Source: Parastagonospora avenae f. sp. tritici 18332-5 (Eukaryota; Ascomycota; Dothideomycetes; Pleosporales; Phaeosphaeriaceae). From it: a stretch of 64,000 nucleotides of DNA. A program made the position numbers and the translations under genes. Where the stretch lies: positions 124,001-188,000 of the forward strand of contig JAFJTR010000032.1 of assembly GCA_022559985.1 (NCBI GenBank), given 5' to 3'. Within the stretch, counting starts at the first letter, position 1. The number at the start of each line of letters is the position of its first letter. This document shows, one piece after another, positions 24,000-35,066 of the stretch. Below the pieces are notes generated by a model, which saw nothing but the letters and a program-made list of their open reading frames with translations, made no database searches and was not told the DNA's origin.

Positions 24000-24409
24000 A
24001 GAGAGAGGTCATTTGGCTGCATGACGAAGCTATGATCAAACATAAAATACTTCGGGGCAACATCCATGTGCTGGATGGCCGGGCCAGCAACAGTCCTGCT
24101 CGTTGTCGTACTCTTCCACACTCTTCTGTTTTATATGACCGTTTCACGATAAAAGCATGACACGGAGAGTGAAATTATACTCTCTTTTTTTACAGCTATT
24201 ACAGAAAATAATACACATCTGGTAGCCTCCAGTTGATGGCATATGCGGGCTCCTTTCACTCCTTCCTCTATAAAAATGAAAATGTTTCAGTCTCTAGTCA
24301 TCGAGCCCCACCCACCAACCACCACTGGCTTTCCGCCTCAACCGCCTTACCCAGCCCGAAGTGCTCATTACCACAACGTGACAGCCAATTCCTAGCCTAC
24401 CCCGACACC
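24000..24409. other. Intergenic, no gene seen
   Basis: Contains a T-rich run near 24183-24193 and the upstream region of the frameshifted LPRELRD gene. The reading frame of that gene is open upstream but without family resemblance. Confidence 0.5.
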
Positions 24410-25353
24410 ATGGCCATTGACAAGCCCAACAGCACATCCATCTTCTTCAACAACTTACTCGAACTACCCAGCAAGGAGCGACATCTAGCGTACGACTTCA
24501 TGAATATGGCTACATGTTCTGTGCCCACCACATTCCTCGGACTACCTCGCGAGCTTCGGGATATCGTGTACGATCTTGTCTGGCGTTCGTCACCCAACTT
24601 GACTATCATTCGCGGCCGACTCAAACTCGAGGCTTGCTACGGCGACCGGGATGGGAAGGATTCAGATCCTACTGGGCTCCCGACATGGCTGTTGTCGAAT
24701 AAACAAATCATGTACGAAGGTCTGGAGCAGCATGGTTGCACTGTACCTGGTCTTGCGCGGAGTGCAAGAATCGCGAACCCAATCCAAAGCCCTCGCCGCT
24801 GGTATTCCCTATCAAATCATTCGGCAGGCCCTTTCTCGTCTATCTCAACGCTCGCTCGCACGACCTAAGTGAAGGCTCTTGGTTCGGCAATATTGACGCC
24901 AGTGCGCAACTGGACTACGTTGACTCCAGTGGGCATCTGGGCAATATCGGCGGGTTTCTCGATGACTCTACAGACTCCAAGCAGGTTGAGGTTGATCCTG
25001 TCTTCGACGAAAAGTCAGGCGAACATCTTGATATGTATATACAGGCGCTGTGTAGCTGCACCAAGGGGATATCCTTATGGCAATCCGTTGAATTAGATTG
25101 TCTCATGCTCACGGTAACGAGCCTACCGCGTAGCTCGATATGGTGGACCAGGGGCTTCAAGGCTTGTATTCTCCAGCGAATCAAAGCCGGATGTTGGTCG
25201 ATGACCACGCGTGAAGACGTGGTTGAGGTCTTCGAAGAATATGTCCAGGCCGCTGCAACTATGCTTCCGAATAACCTTTATGTAGAGAAGGCGCAACTAG
25301 GAGAACAGCGAGTTCCTGTCTTCAAGTACACAGCGGTAAAGAAGCATGTCTGA
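24410..25353 (+). pseudogene. LPRELRD-motif (2EXR/F-box-like) protein gene, frameshifted
   Basis: The first segment (ATG 24410 to about 24733) encodes MAIDKPNST... with the family motif FLGLPRELRDIVYDLVW and ends around LSNKQIMYEGLEQ. The sense then moves to a second frame, HCTWSCAECKNREPNP... to a stop at 25353, ending in VFKYTAVKKHV. No GT-AG intron of normal size joins the two frames near 24725-24740, so a 1- or 2-nt indel is the simplest reading: a decayed gene, or a sequencing error. Proteins of this type are numerous and rapidly evolving in Pezizomycotina and have no established biochemical role. A second member, also frameshifted, is at 60438-61288. Confidence 0.6.
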
Positions 25354-25892
25354 GCACGGGAAGCATATGTCGGGTACGATCACGGCCAATGTGAGCATGG
25401 TTCATAATGCCATCGTACGAAGGACGCTTAGTACGGCTTTGGAGGACTCATTGTAGCTCTACGAAGTATGACAAGTTACAGAACCTATCTGAACCATGTT
25501 CAGGACACTGGAATTTCCCATAAGATACTCAATGAATCATATATCGTCATCTTAGTTTGAGTTCATTGAAAAGCAACTCTTATCGTAATTGGAGATTTAC
25601 TATGACTTGTGTCTCTTCATACCAGATACAATAACGAGTATCTTATGTGCATTCTAATACTCACTTTGAACCCCCAATTTCCAGATCTCCCCCACACATA
25701 GAATTTTGTCTCCCCGTTCGCTCTTTCCAACAATCGTGACTAAACTTTTGCTCTCCACCGCACTAGTATTTTTCTTCGCCTCCACATCGCCCGCAAACTC
25801 ACCCAGCACCTCTAAAATTTCTTGTTACCGTTGCGGCAGCAGTATATATTCAAACTAATTATAGAATTTCCTAAATCAGTAAAGCGCAATCC
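25354..25892. other. Intergenic, AT-rich
   Basis: No coding signal. It flanks the tRNA gene on the left. Confidence 0.6.
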
Positions 25893-25978
25893 GGTGCTAT
25901 AGTCTAGGGGTAGGACGTGACATTGTGGAGATCACAAAATCAGCTGTCAAAACCCGTGTTCGAATCACGGTGGCGCCA
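25893..25978 (+). tRNA. tRNA-His (GUG), with a 15-nt intron
   Basis: All arms can be drawn: acceptor GGTGCTA with TGGCGCC (two G-U pairs), D arm GTCT...GGAC, anticodon stem TGACA/TGTCA, T arm CCGTG TTCGAAT CACGG, and discriminator A. The anticodon GTG is at 25925-25927. The anticodon stem closes only if the 15 nt at 25929-25943 are removed, the canonical intron position after base 37. The intron contains CAC, which can pair with the GTG anticodon as eukaryotic tRNA introns do. CCA and the 5' extra G are not encoded, as expected in eukaryotes. Confidence 0.92.
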
Positions 25979-25986
25979 AAATAAGC

Positions 25987-26000
25987 TTTTCTTTTTTTTT
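25987..26000 (+). terminator. RNA polymerase III T-run terminator
   Basis: TTTT then a run of nine T, starting 9 nt after the tRNA-His end; matches a Pol III stop signal. Confidence 0.8.
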
Positions 26001-26467
26001 CACTTTTTTCTGTGCAGGGTGGTAAAGATCGTCTATGTAGGCGAATGATTTCCAGAGAGGGTCGAATTTTTGCTAATGGCCATCAATCACTTTGCAAGAA
26101 ACCGGAAAAGTAATGTAGCTCTTTCCAAATAGATACTTGAAGTTTAGCCAATCGGGCTCAAGTCTACCACATTTCATATCCATTAATCACGTAGTCGCTG
26201 GGTGGAAAGCAGTATGTGTAGTAGCCCTTGTCATGTCATTTTTGTATCTTCAAGCTGGTGAAGGCCTTTGAGCTATGTCGTGGCATTTTGCATTCTGCGT
26301 GCAGTCAGCGCCGATTCTGCTATCCACTTGTGCGCCTTGGCATACATCTGACTGTGTCTTCCCAAACCAGTTTGCATGATCTGGCGCGGCGATCGTGGAG
26401 CGCTTCGCGTGTTGTCTTCGTGGGTATCATTTTCCTTCCCATTCTCCTCTAATGTGAATTCACTGCC
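26001..26467. other. Intergenic, no gene seen
   Basis: Between the tRNA terminator and the stop codon of the U2 B'' gene. No coding motif. Confidence 0.55.
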
Positions 26468-27135
26468 TCAGTCTGAGTCGCTGACATCCATCTCCATCTC
26501 CGCGTCATCATCCCCCTCCTCTTCCTCCTCCTCGTCGCGTCCCCTCTTCTGTCCCTTGGTGGCATCTGGGGCATTGACGGGTACTGCCTTCTCAGGAGCA
26601 GCGCCGAAGCCCTTCGTCTGTGCTGTAGTCTGTTCCTCCGGCTCGGCTTCTCGCTCGGGCTCAGGCAACTTGTACGTTCCGTCGAGCTTGGCAATGGTGT
26701 CTGACTTTGTTTTGGCGTAGGCGATCAGCTGTGGCATATTAGTACTTGGCTCAATTTCAGGATTGGAGCAAAAAAAACTCACCATATCCTTGCCGAAGAA
26801 AGTGAAGCCTTGTAGCGCGCGCATAGCCTGTGTTGAGGCATCGAGATCTCGGAATACGACGTGCGCTTGACCACGCATCTTTGCAGTCTTCAATGCCACC
26901 ACGTCGAGCACAACGCCATAGGTGGCGAAAAGCATGTACAGGCTCCGCTTCAAGTCTTCCTTGGGCAGCTTGTCGTTGAGGTTCCGTACATAAAGACTAG
27001 GTGCCATTAGCGAACCTGTTGATATTGTTGGCTTTGCAAGCGTGTAGATCAAAGTGTGAAAACTTACGTGCGGTTCGGAATGCCTTCCTTGTTCGCGGCG
27101 ACAGTGCCTGGGGGTCCTCGGTTGGAAGTAGCCAT
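26468..27135 (-). CDS. msl1: U2 snRNP B'' / Msl1-like RNA-binding protein
   Basis: Three exons (27135-27068, 26996-26783, 26728-26468) encode 180 aa. Introns have GTAAGT and GTGAGT donors and CTAAT-type branches. A single RRM is present, with RNP2 as TLYVRNLND and RNP1 as MRGQAHVVFRD, followed by LQGFTFFGKDM. The linker carries the LIAYAKTKSD segment typical of U1A/U2B'' proteins, and the tail is acidic (EEEEEGDDDAEMEMD). There is one RRM instead of the two seen in animal U1A/U2B'', which fits yeast Msl1. It would bind stem-loop IV of U2 snRNA in the nucleus. It is head-to-head with the CDK7 gene. Confidence 0.9.
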
Positions 27136-27479
27136 GGTTGGGGAGGGATTGGTGGAGGATTCGAAGCGTCGGTGGTGAGTTGAGCTCCCCGCAAAAGTTG
27201 ACGAAGCTCACGCTAAAGTTGCTGGGACCGTGCGGCCATTGCCGCATTGTGAACAGAACATGGACATCACTCTTCCACCATTCGAACAGCTACAAGAGGA
27301 GGATACTTGGGAGGACAGTCACGAGATCTATGCGATCATGAACAAGAGCTTATTACCCTGCACCCACCAATAACCCCTGAACCAAATCACTTGCGCCTCA
27401 CCTTGAGCTCGCGAAGCTCCACGCCTCGCGCCACGACACGTTCACTCTCCCTTCACAGGCTTACACGAGCTAGCCCACC
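27136..27479. promoter_or_regulatory. Bidirectional promoter, U2B'' and CDK7
   Basis: 344 bp separate the two divergent start codons, so the promoters are shared or overlapping. No specific factor site was assigned. Confidence 0.6.
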
Positions 27480-28754
27480 ATGGCTGCCTCTTCAATGGCT
27501 CTCAGCCCGAGGCCTAACCCTCCAGGCTCAAAAGTTGCACCAGCTGTCAAAAACAAAGCACTCGCAATCCTCAACTCCAATAACAAAACTGCACGATCAC
27601 CTGTAGCAACGGCATCGAATTCGGGCATTTCAGCAACAACAGCTAGCGACGGCAACTTGGACCTCGCAGAACAAATGAACGAGAATGTACGTGAACAATT
27701 CGTCAGCGGAGCCAGGCTTGGAGAAGGAACATACGCCGTCGTATACGCCGGTCACTACAGGAACGACCCCAGCGCGCTCGTGGCCATAAAGAAGATCAAA
27801 TTCAACGCCGAGTTTAAAGACGGCATAGCAATGGACGCGATCCGCGAACTCAAATTCCTGAACGAACTCTCCCACCCCAACATCATCAAGCTGCACGCCG
27901 TCTACTCGACCAAAGACCAAAACATCTCCCTTGTGCTCGAACATCTGCCCCTCGGCGACGTCGAAGGCCTCTGGCGCAATCCAGAAATCACATATACGGG
28001 CGCAGACATCAAGGCGTGGGCAAACATGCTGTGTCAAGCCGTCTGGTTCTGCCACGAAAACTACATCCTCCACCGCGACATCAAGGGCAACAACTTACTC
28101 ATCGCGGCCGACGGCACCGTCAAACTCGCCGATTTCGGTCTCGCGCGCTCCTTCGCCGAGCCAGGCCGCCACATGTCGTCCAACGTAATCACGCGCTTCT
28201 ACCGGCCGCCCGAGCTCTTCTACGGCGCGCAGCACTACGGCGGCGCCGTGGATATGTGGAGTGTCGGCTGCGTGATTGCCGAACTCACAATTCGCAATTT
28301 CTTCCTCGCCGGCGACACGGACATCGGGCAGCTCGCGACTATATGCGACCACTTCGGCACGCCGACGGAGGAGACTTGGCCCGGCGTCACCTCGCTGCGC
28401 TACTACCTGCCGCCCGGTGAACAAGACGGGATGGTCAAGAACTCCAAGGCAGGCAAGATGGGCAAGCCGACGAGCTGGTGGCGCGGCACATTCCCGCTGC
28501 TAGGGGAAGATGGCGTGGAATTCTTGCGCGCGCTGCTGGCCATGGATCCGAATAAACGGCTGACGGCGCGACAGGCGCTCGAGCATCGGTATTGGAGCAT
28601 GGCGCCGAGGCCGACGAAGAAGGAGAATCTGCCAAGGCAGGGCGGGGGGGAGAAGAAGGTGGGTGAGGATTTGAAGAGGAAGGGGGGCGAGACGCCGGCG
28701 AATGGGCGCGCGGATAAGGTCGCGAGGAAGCTGGATTTTGCGTCCATGGGGTGA
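27480..28754 (+). CDS. kin28: Cyclin-dependent kinase 7 / Kin28 (TFIIH kinase)
   Basis: A single exon encodes 424 aa. This is the catalytic kinase of TFIIH that phosphorylates Ser5 of the RNA polymerase II CTD and may act as a CDK-activating kinase. Elements: a 70-residue Ser/Ala-rich N-terminal extension, Gly loop GEGTYA (81-86), catalytic Lys104 in VAIKK, a cyclin-binding helix DGIAMDAIREL, catalytic loop HRDIKGNN (198-), DFG 218-220, and the activation segment RHMSSNVITRFYRPPEL. The C-terminal 60 residues are basic and poorly conserved. By alignment, the human T-loop Thr170 position is Ser233 here. The assignment rests on the ITRFYRPPEL/LSHPNII context and the overall CDK7-like sequence. 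Confidence 0.9.
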   Translation: MAASSMALSPRPNPPGSKVAPAVKNKALAILNSNNKTARSPVATASNSGISATTASDGNLDLAEQMNENVREQFVSGARLGEGTYAVVYAGHYRNDPSALVAIKKIKFNAEFKDGIAMDAIRELKFLNELSHPNIIKLHAVYSTKDQNISLVLEHLPLGDVEGLWRNPEITYTGADIKAWANMLCQAVWFCHENYILHRDIKGNNLLIAADGTVKLADFGLARSFAEPGRHMSSNVITRFYRPPELFYGAQHYGGAVDMWSVGCVIAELTIRNFFLAGDTDIGQLATICDHFGTPTEETWPGVTSLRYYLPPGEQDGMVKNSKAGKMGKPTSWWRGTFPLLGEDGVEFLRALLAMDPNKRLTARQALEHRYWSMAPRPTKKENLPRQGGGEKKVGEDLKRKGGETPANGRADKVARKLDFASMG

Positions 28755-29414
28755 GGCTGAGGTGACTTTTCAAGATGATGGTCTGATTGTGCCTGAGCTG
28801 GGACCGGAGAAAAGGAGGGTTTGAACATGAGCGTGGTGTCAGGCGTTTTGGTGGATGGGAGGCTGTATTGAGCCTGGAATAACCGTCTTGCATTTCCGGG
28901 TGTCTGGGGTAGCTTCGAAGCTGCATGATCTTGTTTGCGGCAGGGCTGCTTGGACTGTAGACGCATCTGTACGAATAATATAATTGATGCTGATTGACAT
29001 CTCCATGTTCGTCACCCTGAGACAAGTAATTCGAAGGCGATAGCTAAGGTTGTATAGATTCATCATCCCTTTCGCAGATTATAGCATTCCAATAAGACCA
29101 TGACTCTGTTTAAGCTGGTGTATAATACAACAGAAAGATGATCCCTAGGTAGTCTGCAGCACATGTTTTTAACCACAATTGTTCAAGACTCAAGCACAGC
29201 TAGATGCAGTTTGTAGATTGAGTTCATTTCATTTCACGTTATAGTTGTAGAAGTCGTGACTATAGTCTCCAACGTAACCAGGCTTATCCGAAATAGCCAT
29301 CCGCCCTTTCCATATAGTATTTTAACTCTATTCGACTTGCCTCTTGGCGTCGATTAACTGCGCAAACCAACCACAAGCTTTTGTGTTGAATATACATTGC
29401 TGTACACGTTACAC
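28755..29414. other. Intergenic between convergent genes
   Basis: 3' flanks of CDK7 and pyruvate carboxylase. No gene or RNA recognised. Confidence 0.6.
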
Positions 29415-32400
29415 TCACTTGACAAGCTTGCAGACAAGGTCGCCAGAATCGACCGAGTCGCCCTCGCGGACAGACAGGTTGCTGACCTTTCCGGAGTGAG
29501 GAGCGGAGATGACCATTTCCTGCGATATATGTTAGCATGAAGAACTTAAAAGACATACTGATCGGAAGACTTACCATCTTCATGGCGCTAAGGATGGCAA
29601 CTGGGTCACCCTTCTTGACGTCGCTGCCATCGTGGACACGAACCTCAACCAACACACCAGACATGGGCGAACCAACCTGGCTGCTGTCGGTGGGGTCGGC
29701 CTTTGGTCGTGAGACGTTGTCGATAGCCGCGTGCTGATCTTCAACGGTCACAGTACGGGTCTCGCCGTTCATCTCGTAGAAGACCTCACGAAGACCGGTC
29801 TGCTCAGATAGCGGACCGATAGCAAGGAGCTTGAGGATAAGCACCTTACCCTTCTCGAGCTCAACGTGGAATTCCTCGCCAATTTCTGGGCGAGACAAGA
29901 AGTAGCGAGTTGGGAGCACGGAGAGATCGCCATACTTGGAGGTCCACTTCTTGTAGTCCTCGAAGACCTTGGGGTACATGATGGAGGATGCAACGTCGCA
30001 CTCGGTGGCATCGCCCCATTTGGCCTTCAAGTCTGCCTTGACCTTGGTAATGTCAACGGGGTCAAGGTACAGACCAGGTCGCTTGTCCATCTTCCTCCGC
30101 TCACGGAGAGCTTGTGATCGGAGAGGCTCAGGGAAGCCGCCGTATGGCTGACCCATCAGACCTTCGAAGAACTCCAGGACCGAGGATGGGAAGTCAAGCT
30201 GCTCGGCCTTGGCTAGAACATCGTCGTATGAGAGCTTGTTAGACACCATGAATTGGGCCAAGTCACCAACAACCTTGGAGGTAGGTGTGACCTTGACAAT
30301 GTCGCCGAGCAAGTCGTTGGCCTGCTCATAGGCCTTCTTAGTCTGTGCCCATTGCTCACCAAGACCCTGCTGAGAGGCCTGGAAGATGAGGTTGGTGAGT
30401 TGGCCACCTGGGATCTCGTGCTCGTAGACCTCTGGGTCGGGGCCGGTGAGACCAGCCTCGAAGGGAGAGTAGAGCAGACGCAGTTGAGCCCAGTATGCGT
30501 CCAGGTTGCGGATCATGTGGACATCGAGACCAGAGTCGAAGTCGGTACCCTCAAGAGACGCGAGGATGGCACCAATGCTGGGCTGGGAAGTCATACCAGA
30601 CATGCTGTCGATAGCAGCATCAACAGCATCGGCACCTGCCTCAGCGCAAGCCACCATAGACGCAACACCGGTACCAGCGGAGTCGTGAGTGTGGACGTGG
30701 ATAGGAAGGTCGGGGTACTTCTCACGGATGGTACCGATCAGAAGACGGGCAGCACGGGGCTTGAGAACACCAGCCATATCCTTGATACCGAGTACGTGGG
30801 CGCCCATAGCTACAATCTTGTCGACCACACTGACGTAGTACTCGAGGTTGTACTTCTTCTTGGGGTTCAGCACTGTTGATTTGTTAGTGTCTGTTCGCAT
30901 ATCCTGGATGCCTTCAACTCACTATCTCCGGAGTAACACACGGTACCCTCAGCAACACCACCAGCCTTGAGAACAGCCTTGATACCAACCTCAAGCTGCT
31001 CAACGTCGTTCAAAGCGTCGAATACACGGAAGATATCGACACCGTTCTTCTTCGCCTGCTCACAGAAGTGGAAGATGGCGTTGTCGGGAAGCGATGAGTA
31101 TGCAACACCGTTGGCACCGCGGAGAAGCATCTGGAAGGGAATGTTGGGCACAAGCTTCCTCATCTTCCTCAGACGCTCCCATGGGTCCTCGTAGAGGAAG
31201 CGCATGGCCACGTCGAAAGTGGCACCTCCCCAGCACTCGAGAGCCCAGGCGTTAGCATATGCGTGGCTGGTCTCCTTGGCGATGTTGAGCAGATCAACTG
31301 TTCGTACACGGGTAGCGAGCAGCGACTGATGGGCGTCACGCCATGTGGTGTCCATAATCAAGCAGCCCTTGTTGGCGCGGACAGCCTTTGCGAATGCTGC
31401 AGGGCCCTCCTTGACAAGGATGTTCCTCCATCCTGTAGCGCATGGAGCAGAGGTGTCGACCTGCTTGCCAGCGCTGTCAAAGATCTTGGGAATAGGGATT
31501 TCGCCCTTGAACTTGGGCTCGCCGATTTGTCCCTTGATCTGACTGCCGTTGACTGCGAGATCTCCAAGGTATGCGAGGAGTTTCTGTGCACGGTTCTGGG
31601 AGCCAATAAGGTCAAAGAGCGCAGGAGTGTCGTCGATGAAGGTCGTCCAACACTGTCCGTCGACGAATGTGGGGTGTGTGAGGAGCTTGATCAAGAAGGG
31701 AATGTTGGTCTTGACGCCACGGATACGGAACTCAACGAGCGCACGCAACATCTTTCGGCGGACAATCTCATATGTGGAACCACGGCACGAGCACTTCACT
31801 AACATTGAGTCATAGCTTTTCGAGTAATTAGCCGCTGGTTTACACACAAATTGAATCGCAACAAAGACTTACTGAGGAGTAATGATAGCTCCGGCAAAGC
31901 CGTTACCACCATCCAATCTTACACCATTACCACCAGCAGATCTGTAAACCTCAATCTTTCCGGTATCTGGCGCAAAGCTTTGCGCCGGGTCTTCTGTGGT
32001 GATACGGCATTGGAAGGCAAAACCGCGTGTGGAAATGTGGTCCTGAGTCAGACCGAGCTGCTCAAGTGATGCACCAGCAGCAATCTGGATCTGTGCAGCC
32101 ACGATGTCGATACCAGTGACCTCTTCGGTAATGGTGTGCTCGACCTGGATACGTGGGTTGATCTCAATAAAATAGTACCTATTCTGTTGATCAACCAAGA
32201 ACTCAGCAGTACCCGCATTGCGGTACTTGACAGACTGAGCGAGCCTAACGGCATCAGCCAGAATGTTGTCACGGGTCTCAACCGGGAGATCCTTGGCCGG
32301 AGCAATCTCAACGACCTTCTGGTGACGACGCTGGACGGAGCAGTCACGCTCGTACAAGTGCACGACATTACCAAGGTTGTCACCGAGCAGCTGGACTTCA

Positions 32401-33449
32401 ATGTGCTTTGGCTTGTCGAGGAAGCGCTCGACGAAAACAGTGCCGTTGCCAAAGGCAGACTTGGCCTCTGAAGTTGCGCGCTCAAACGAGTCCTTGAGCG
32501 TCGATTGCTCGCGGACTACTCGCATTCCACGGCCGCCACCTCCGAACGCGGCCTTGATGATGATCGGGAAGCCGAATTCATCCGTGAAGGCCTTGACGTC
32601 TTCGAACTTCTCGACCGGGCCAGGCGTACCAGGCACAACCGGGACATTGCACTTGATGGCGAGTTTTCGGGCGGAGACTTTGTCGCCAAGCGCGTCGATG
32701 GTGTCAGGAGACGGTCCTACAAACTATTGCCCAGAGTCAGCCATGCCACTTTCGACTCGGCTGTATCAAAAAGCAAGATCATGTAATGCGATCGGCAAGC
32801 CGCCGTTTAGTGCAAGATAGAGCGAGCCGGAAGCCCCGCCAATGCACCTCCGAGCACAGAGCACAGATATGCCCAACAGCTGCGATTGGCAAGGGCAGCC
32901 CCTCCATCCGTGCTGCGTCATAGGGTAAACAACGAGAAAAGATACTCACAATGAGACCGGCCTTCTCGACGTTCCGCGCGAATTCGGCGTTCTCTGACAA
33001 GAAACCGTAGCCGGGGTGAATCATGTTCACATTGTGCTCGACTGCGATCTTGATGATCTCGTCGCCGGCCAGGTAAGCCCCGACGGGCGTGTATTGGCCG
33101 CGAGCGCCGATTTCATACGCCTCATCAGCCTTCTGCCGATGCATGCTGAGGCGGTCCTCATGACTGTAGACTGCGACTGTGTGCAGAGACAGCTCGTGGG
33201 CTGTGCGGAAAATGCGGATGGGGATTTCTCCTCGGTTGGCGACTGGTAGAGCTGTCAGCAAGCTCCCCGCGAGCCATTGCGTGTAGACAGGGACCTACCC
33301 AACAGCTTCTTCAGCTGCATGATGGAGCTGCTCGCCCGCAGCTGGTGGTGCACCGAGTTGCGGTGGGGGTGGTGCTCGCCATGCTCCTCGTCGAAATCAT
33401 TATCGTCAATGGCCGACGAGGCATTCTTATCAGTTACAAGCGAGGCCAT
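29415..33449 (-). CDS. pyc: Pyruvate carboxylase (cytosolic type)
   Basis: Six exons (33449-33299, 33242-32950, 32723-31873, 31815-30923, 30872-29575, 29519-29415) encode 1196 aa. The enzyme carboxylates pyruvate to oxaloacetate using biotin and ATP, feeding the TCA cycle, gluconeogenesis and amino-acid synthesis. Order: a unique acidic/His-rich 50-residue N-terminus, biotin carboxylase ([23 protein letters not shown]-grasp [11 protein letters not shown]), carboxyltransferase ([26 protein letters not shown]), and a biotinyl domain with acceptor Lys in SAMKMEM. The last intron follows that motif immediately. No mitochondrial presequence is seen. The second intron (226 nt, 32949-32724) is much longer than the other four. 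Downstream is the long gap before clathrin. Confidence 0.96.
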
Positions 33450-35066
33450 GCTGGATGACCGCTGCGTATAAGGATAAGGTCTAGGGGAGGAAAAAGGGAG
33501 GGGGGCGGGAGAATGGAGGAGGGGAAAGACTTGGAGTAGCAAAGTCTGGGAGCGTTAACGAGCTATATAGCGGCGGTATCGGCAGGTTCCCACGGATTGC
33601 TCTTGCGAGTCACAACCAAGGCAACTTTAATCCCAAAACAGCCAGCTCCAGAGATGCACCAAGCCAAGCCGAGATCGAAACGCTGGGAGGGCCTGCAGAT
33701 GCTCGATGTTACCCCGTCGGCCGCCCTGGTGCAGCAAAAGAAACGGAGCTTGTCGAGCTATCGGAGCCACAATCTGGCTAGAGCTCCCTGTGCCCCTCCA
33801 TGTCATGGTTGCTATCCACCACGGCGCCCCCCACATGCTTCACATTATACAATTGCCAACCTTGACTGAGGGTCCCGCCGCGCATTCCACACCGGACCCT
33901 CTCACATGTATAAAACCATCCCGTCGAATCCCACGCCCACTGCCAGACGCGTGGCGCCCGGCCAAGTCGTATCAATTAGTGTTTGAATCAAGCATTGCGT
34001 TTCCCACCCAACTTGTGCCCTCACCGCCAGGCCTGCAGCGTTATCCTCCCCCAGGCATTGCTCATCCCAGTGCCTGCTCTTTTCCGTAGATCGCCAGCAA
34101 CGTGGTGGTTTTAAGCTCGGTACCACGGAAGAAAGGCTGCCTCTACGCGCTTTGCTTCGGCGCACGCTCTGGCTTAGCCGAGTCGAACCTATTGCGCTTC
34201 CGCAATTACATCTCGTTCATAGTAATCTGTTCCGGTGAAGACCCCCGCCTGCCCTGCAGCGTACCTGCATGGCAGCGAGGGGAACGTCAGGGCGCCTGGT
34301 AAAATGCACCACTTTTATCTCCTTGTTGACGTTGGTCCGCGTCTCGATAGCCTGCCTGTTTTCTTAAAGCAAACATCTTGGCCTGCGTCAGGAATCTAGA
34401 TGCTTAAGGTTTTGGTGCGTTCGCCCATTGTGCCAGCCTTGTGGAGATCTCACACATGCTGAGTCGTTTGGGCTCAGAATGGCCAGAAGTGGAAACAACT
34501 CGCTGTTGGAGACGACTTGGCAGGCGATCACAGCCGGTGGCTGGCACAACTTAATCCACTTGTATCCTTGGCGTATTCATCACCCTTGACCATCACGGTG
34601 TGAACAAGATGTATGTATAGCGGATGCATCAGCATAAGTTCCCCGCCAGTGATCGATCACCCTATAGGGTTCCGTAGAGTTTGGACGCATTGAATGATAG
34701 CTTGTGAAATATTGAAAGCGATCGCGCTATCGTACTTCGCTTCTGATCAGCATCTCATAATATCTTGAAGAACTTCGCGTTGTTGCATCAACGCATGAAG
34801 ATATTAGTGCGTCACAAATTTATGCCAGATCTGTACGAAGCGCACCAAATGACATAATTAACTAGAATACACAAGTCCGAGGATGTCCTATGCTAGAACA
34901 TCCAGACTCAAGAACCTAAACGCCAGTAGAGTACATCCGCTGCCTGATGAAATGCATTTGCTTTTGCACATCCCCCACCAAATGATCAATATGTAGATCG
35001 AATGCAAGTCCTGTATCCTTCCTCAGTGCATAATTACTTCGCCCCAGCTGCATCTTTCGCGATGCT
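33450..35066. other. 1.6-kb intergenic region
   Basis: Promoter of pyruvate carboxylase on the left and 3' flank of clathrin on the right. Small frames on both strands have no motifs. A TATAAAA string is at about 33907-33913. Confidence 0.5.
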
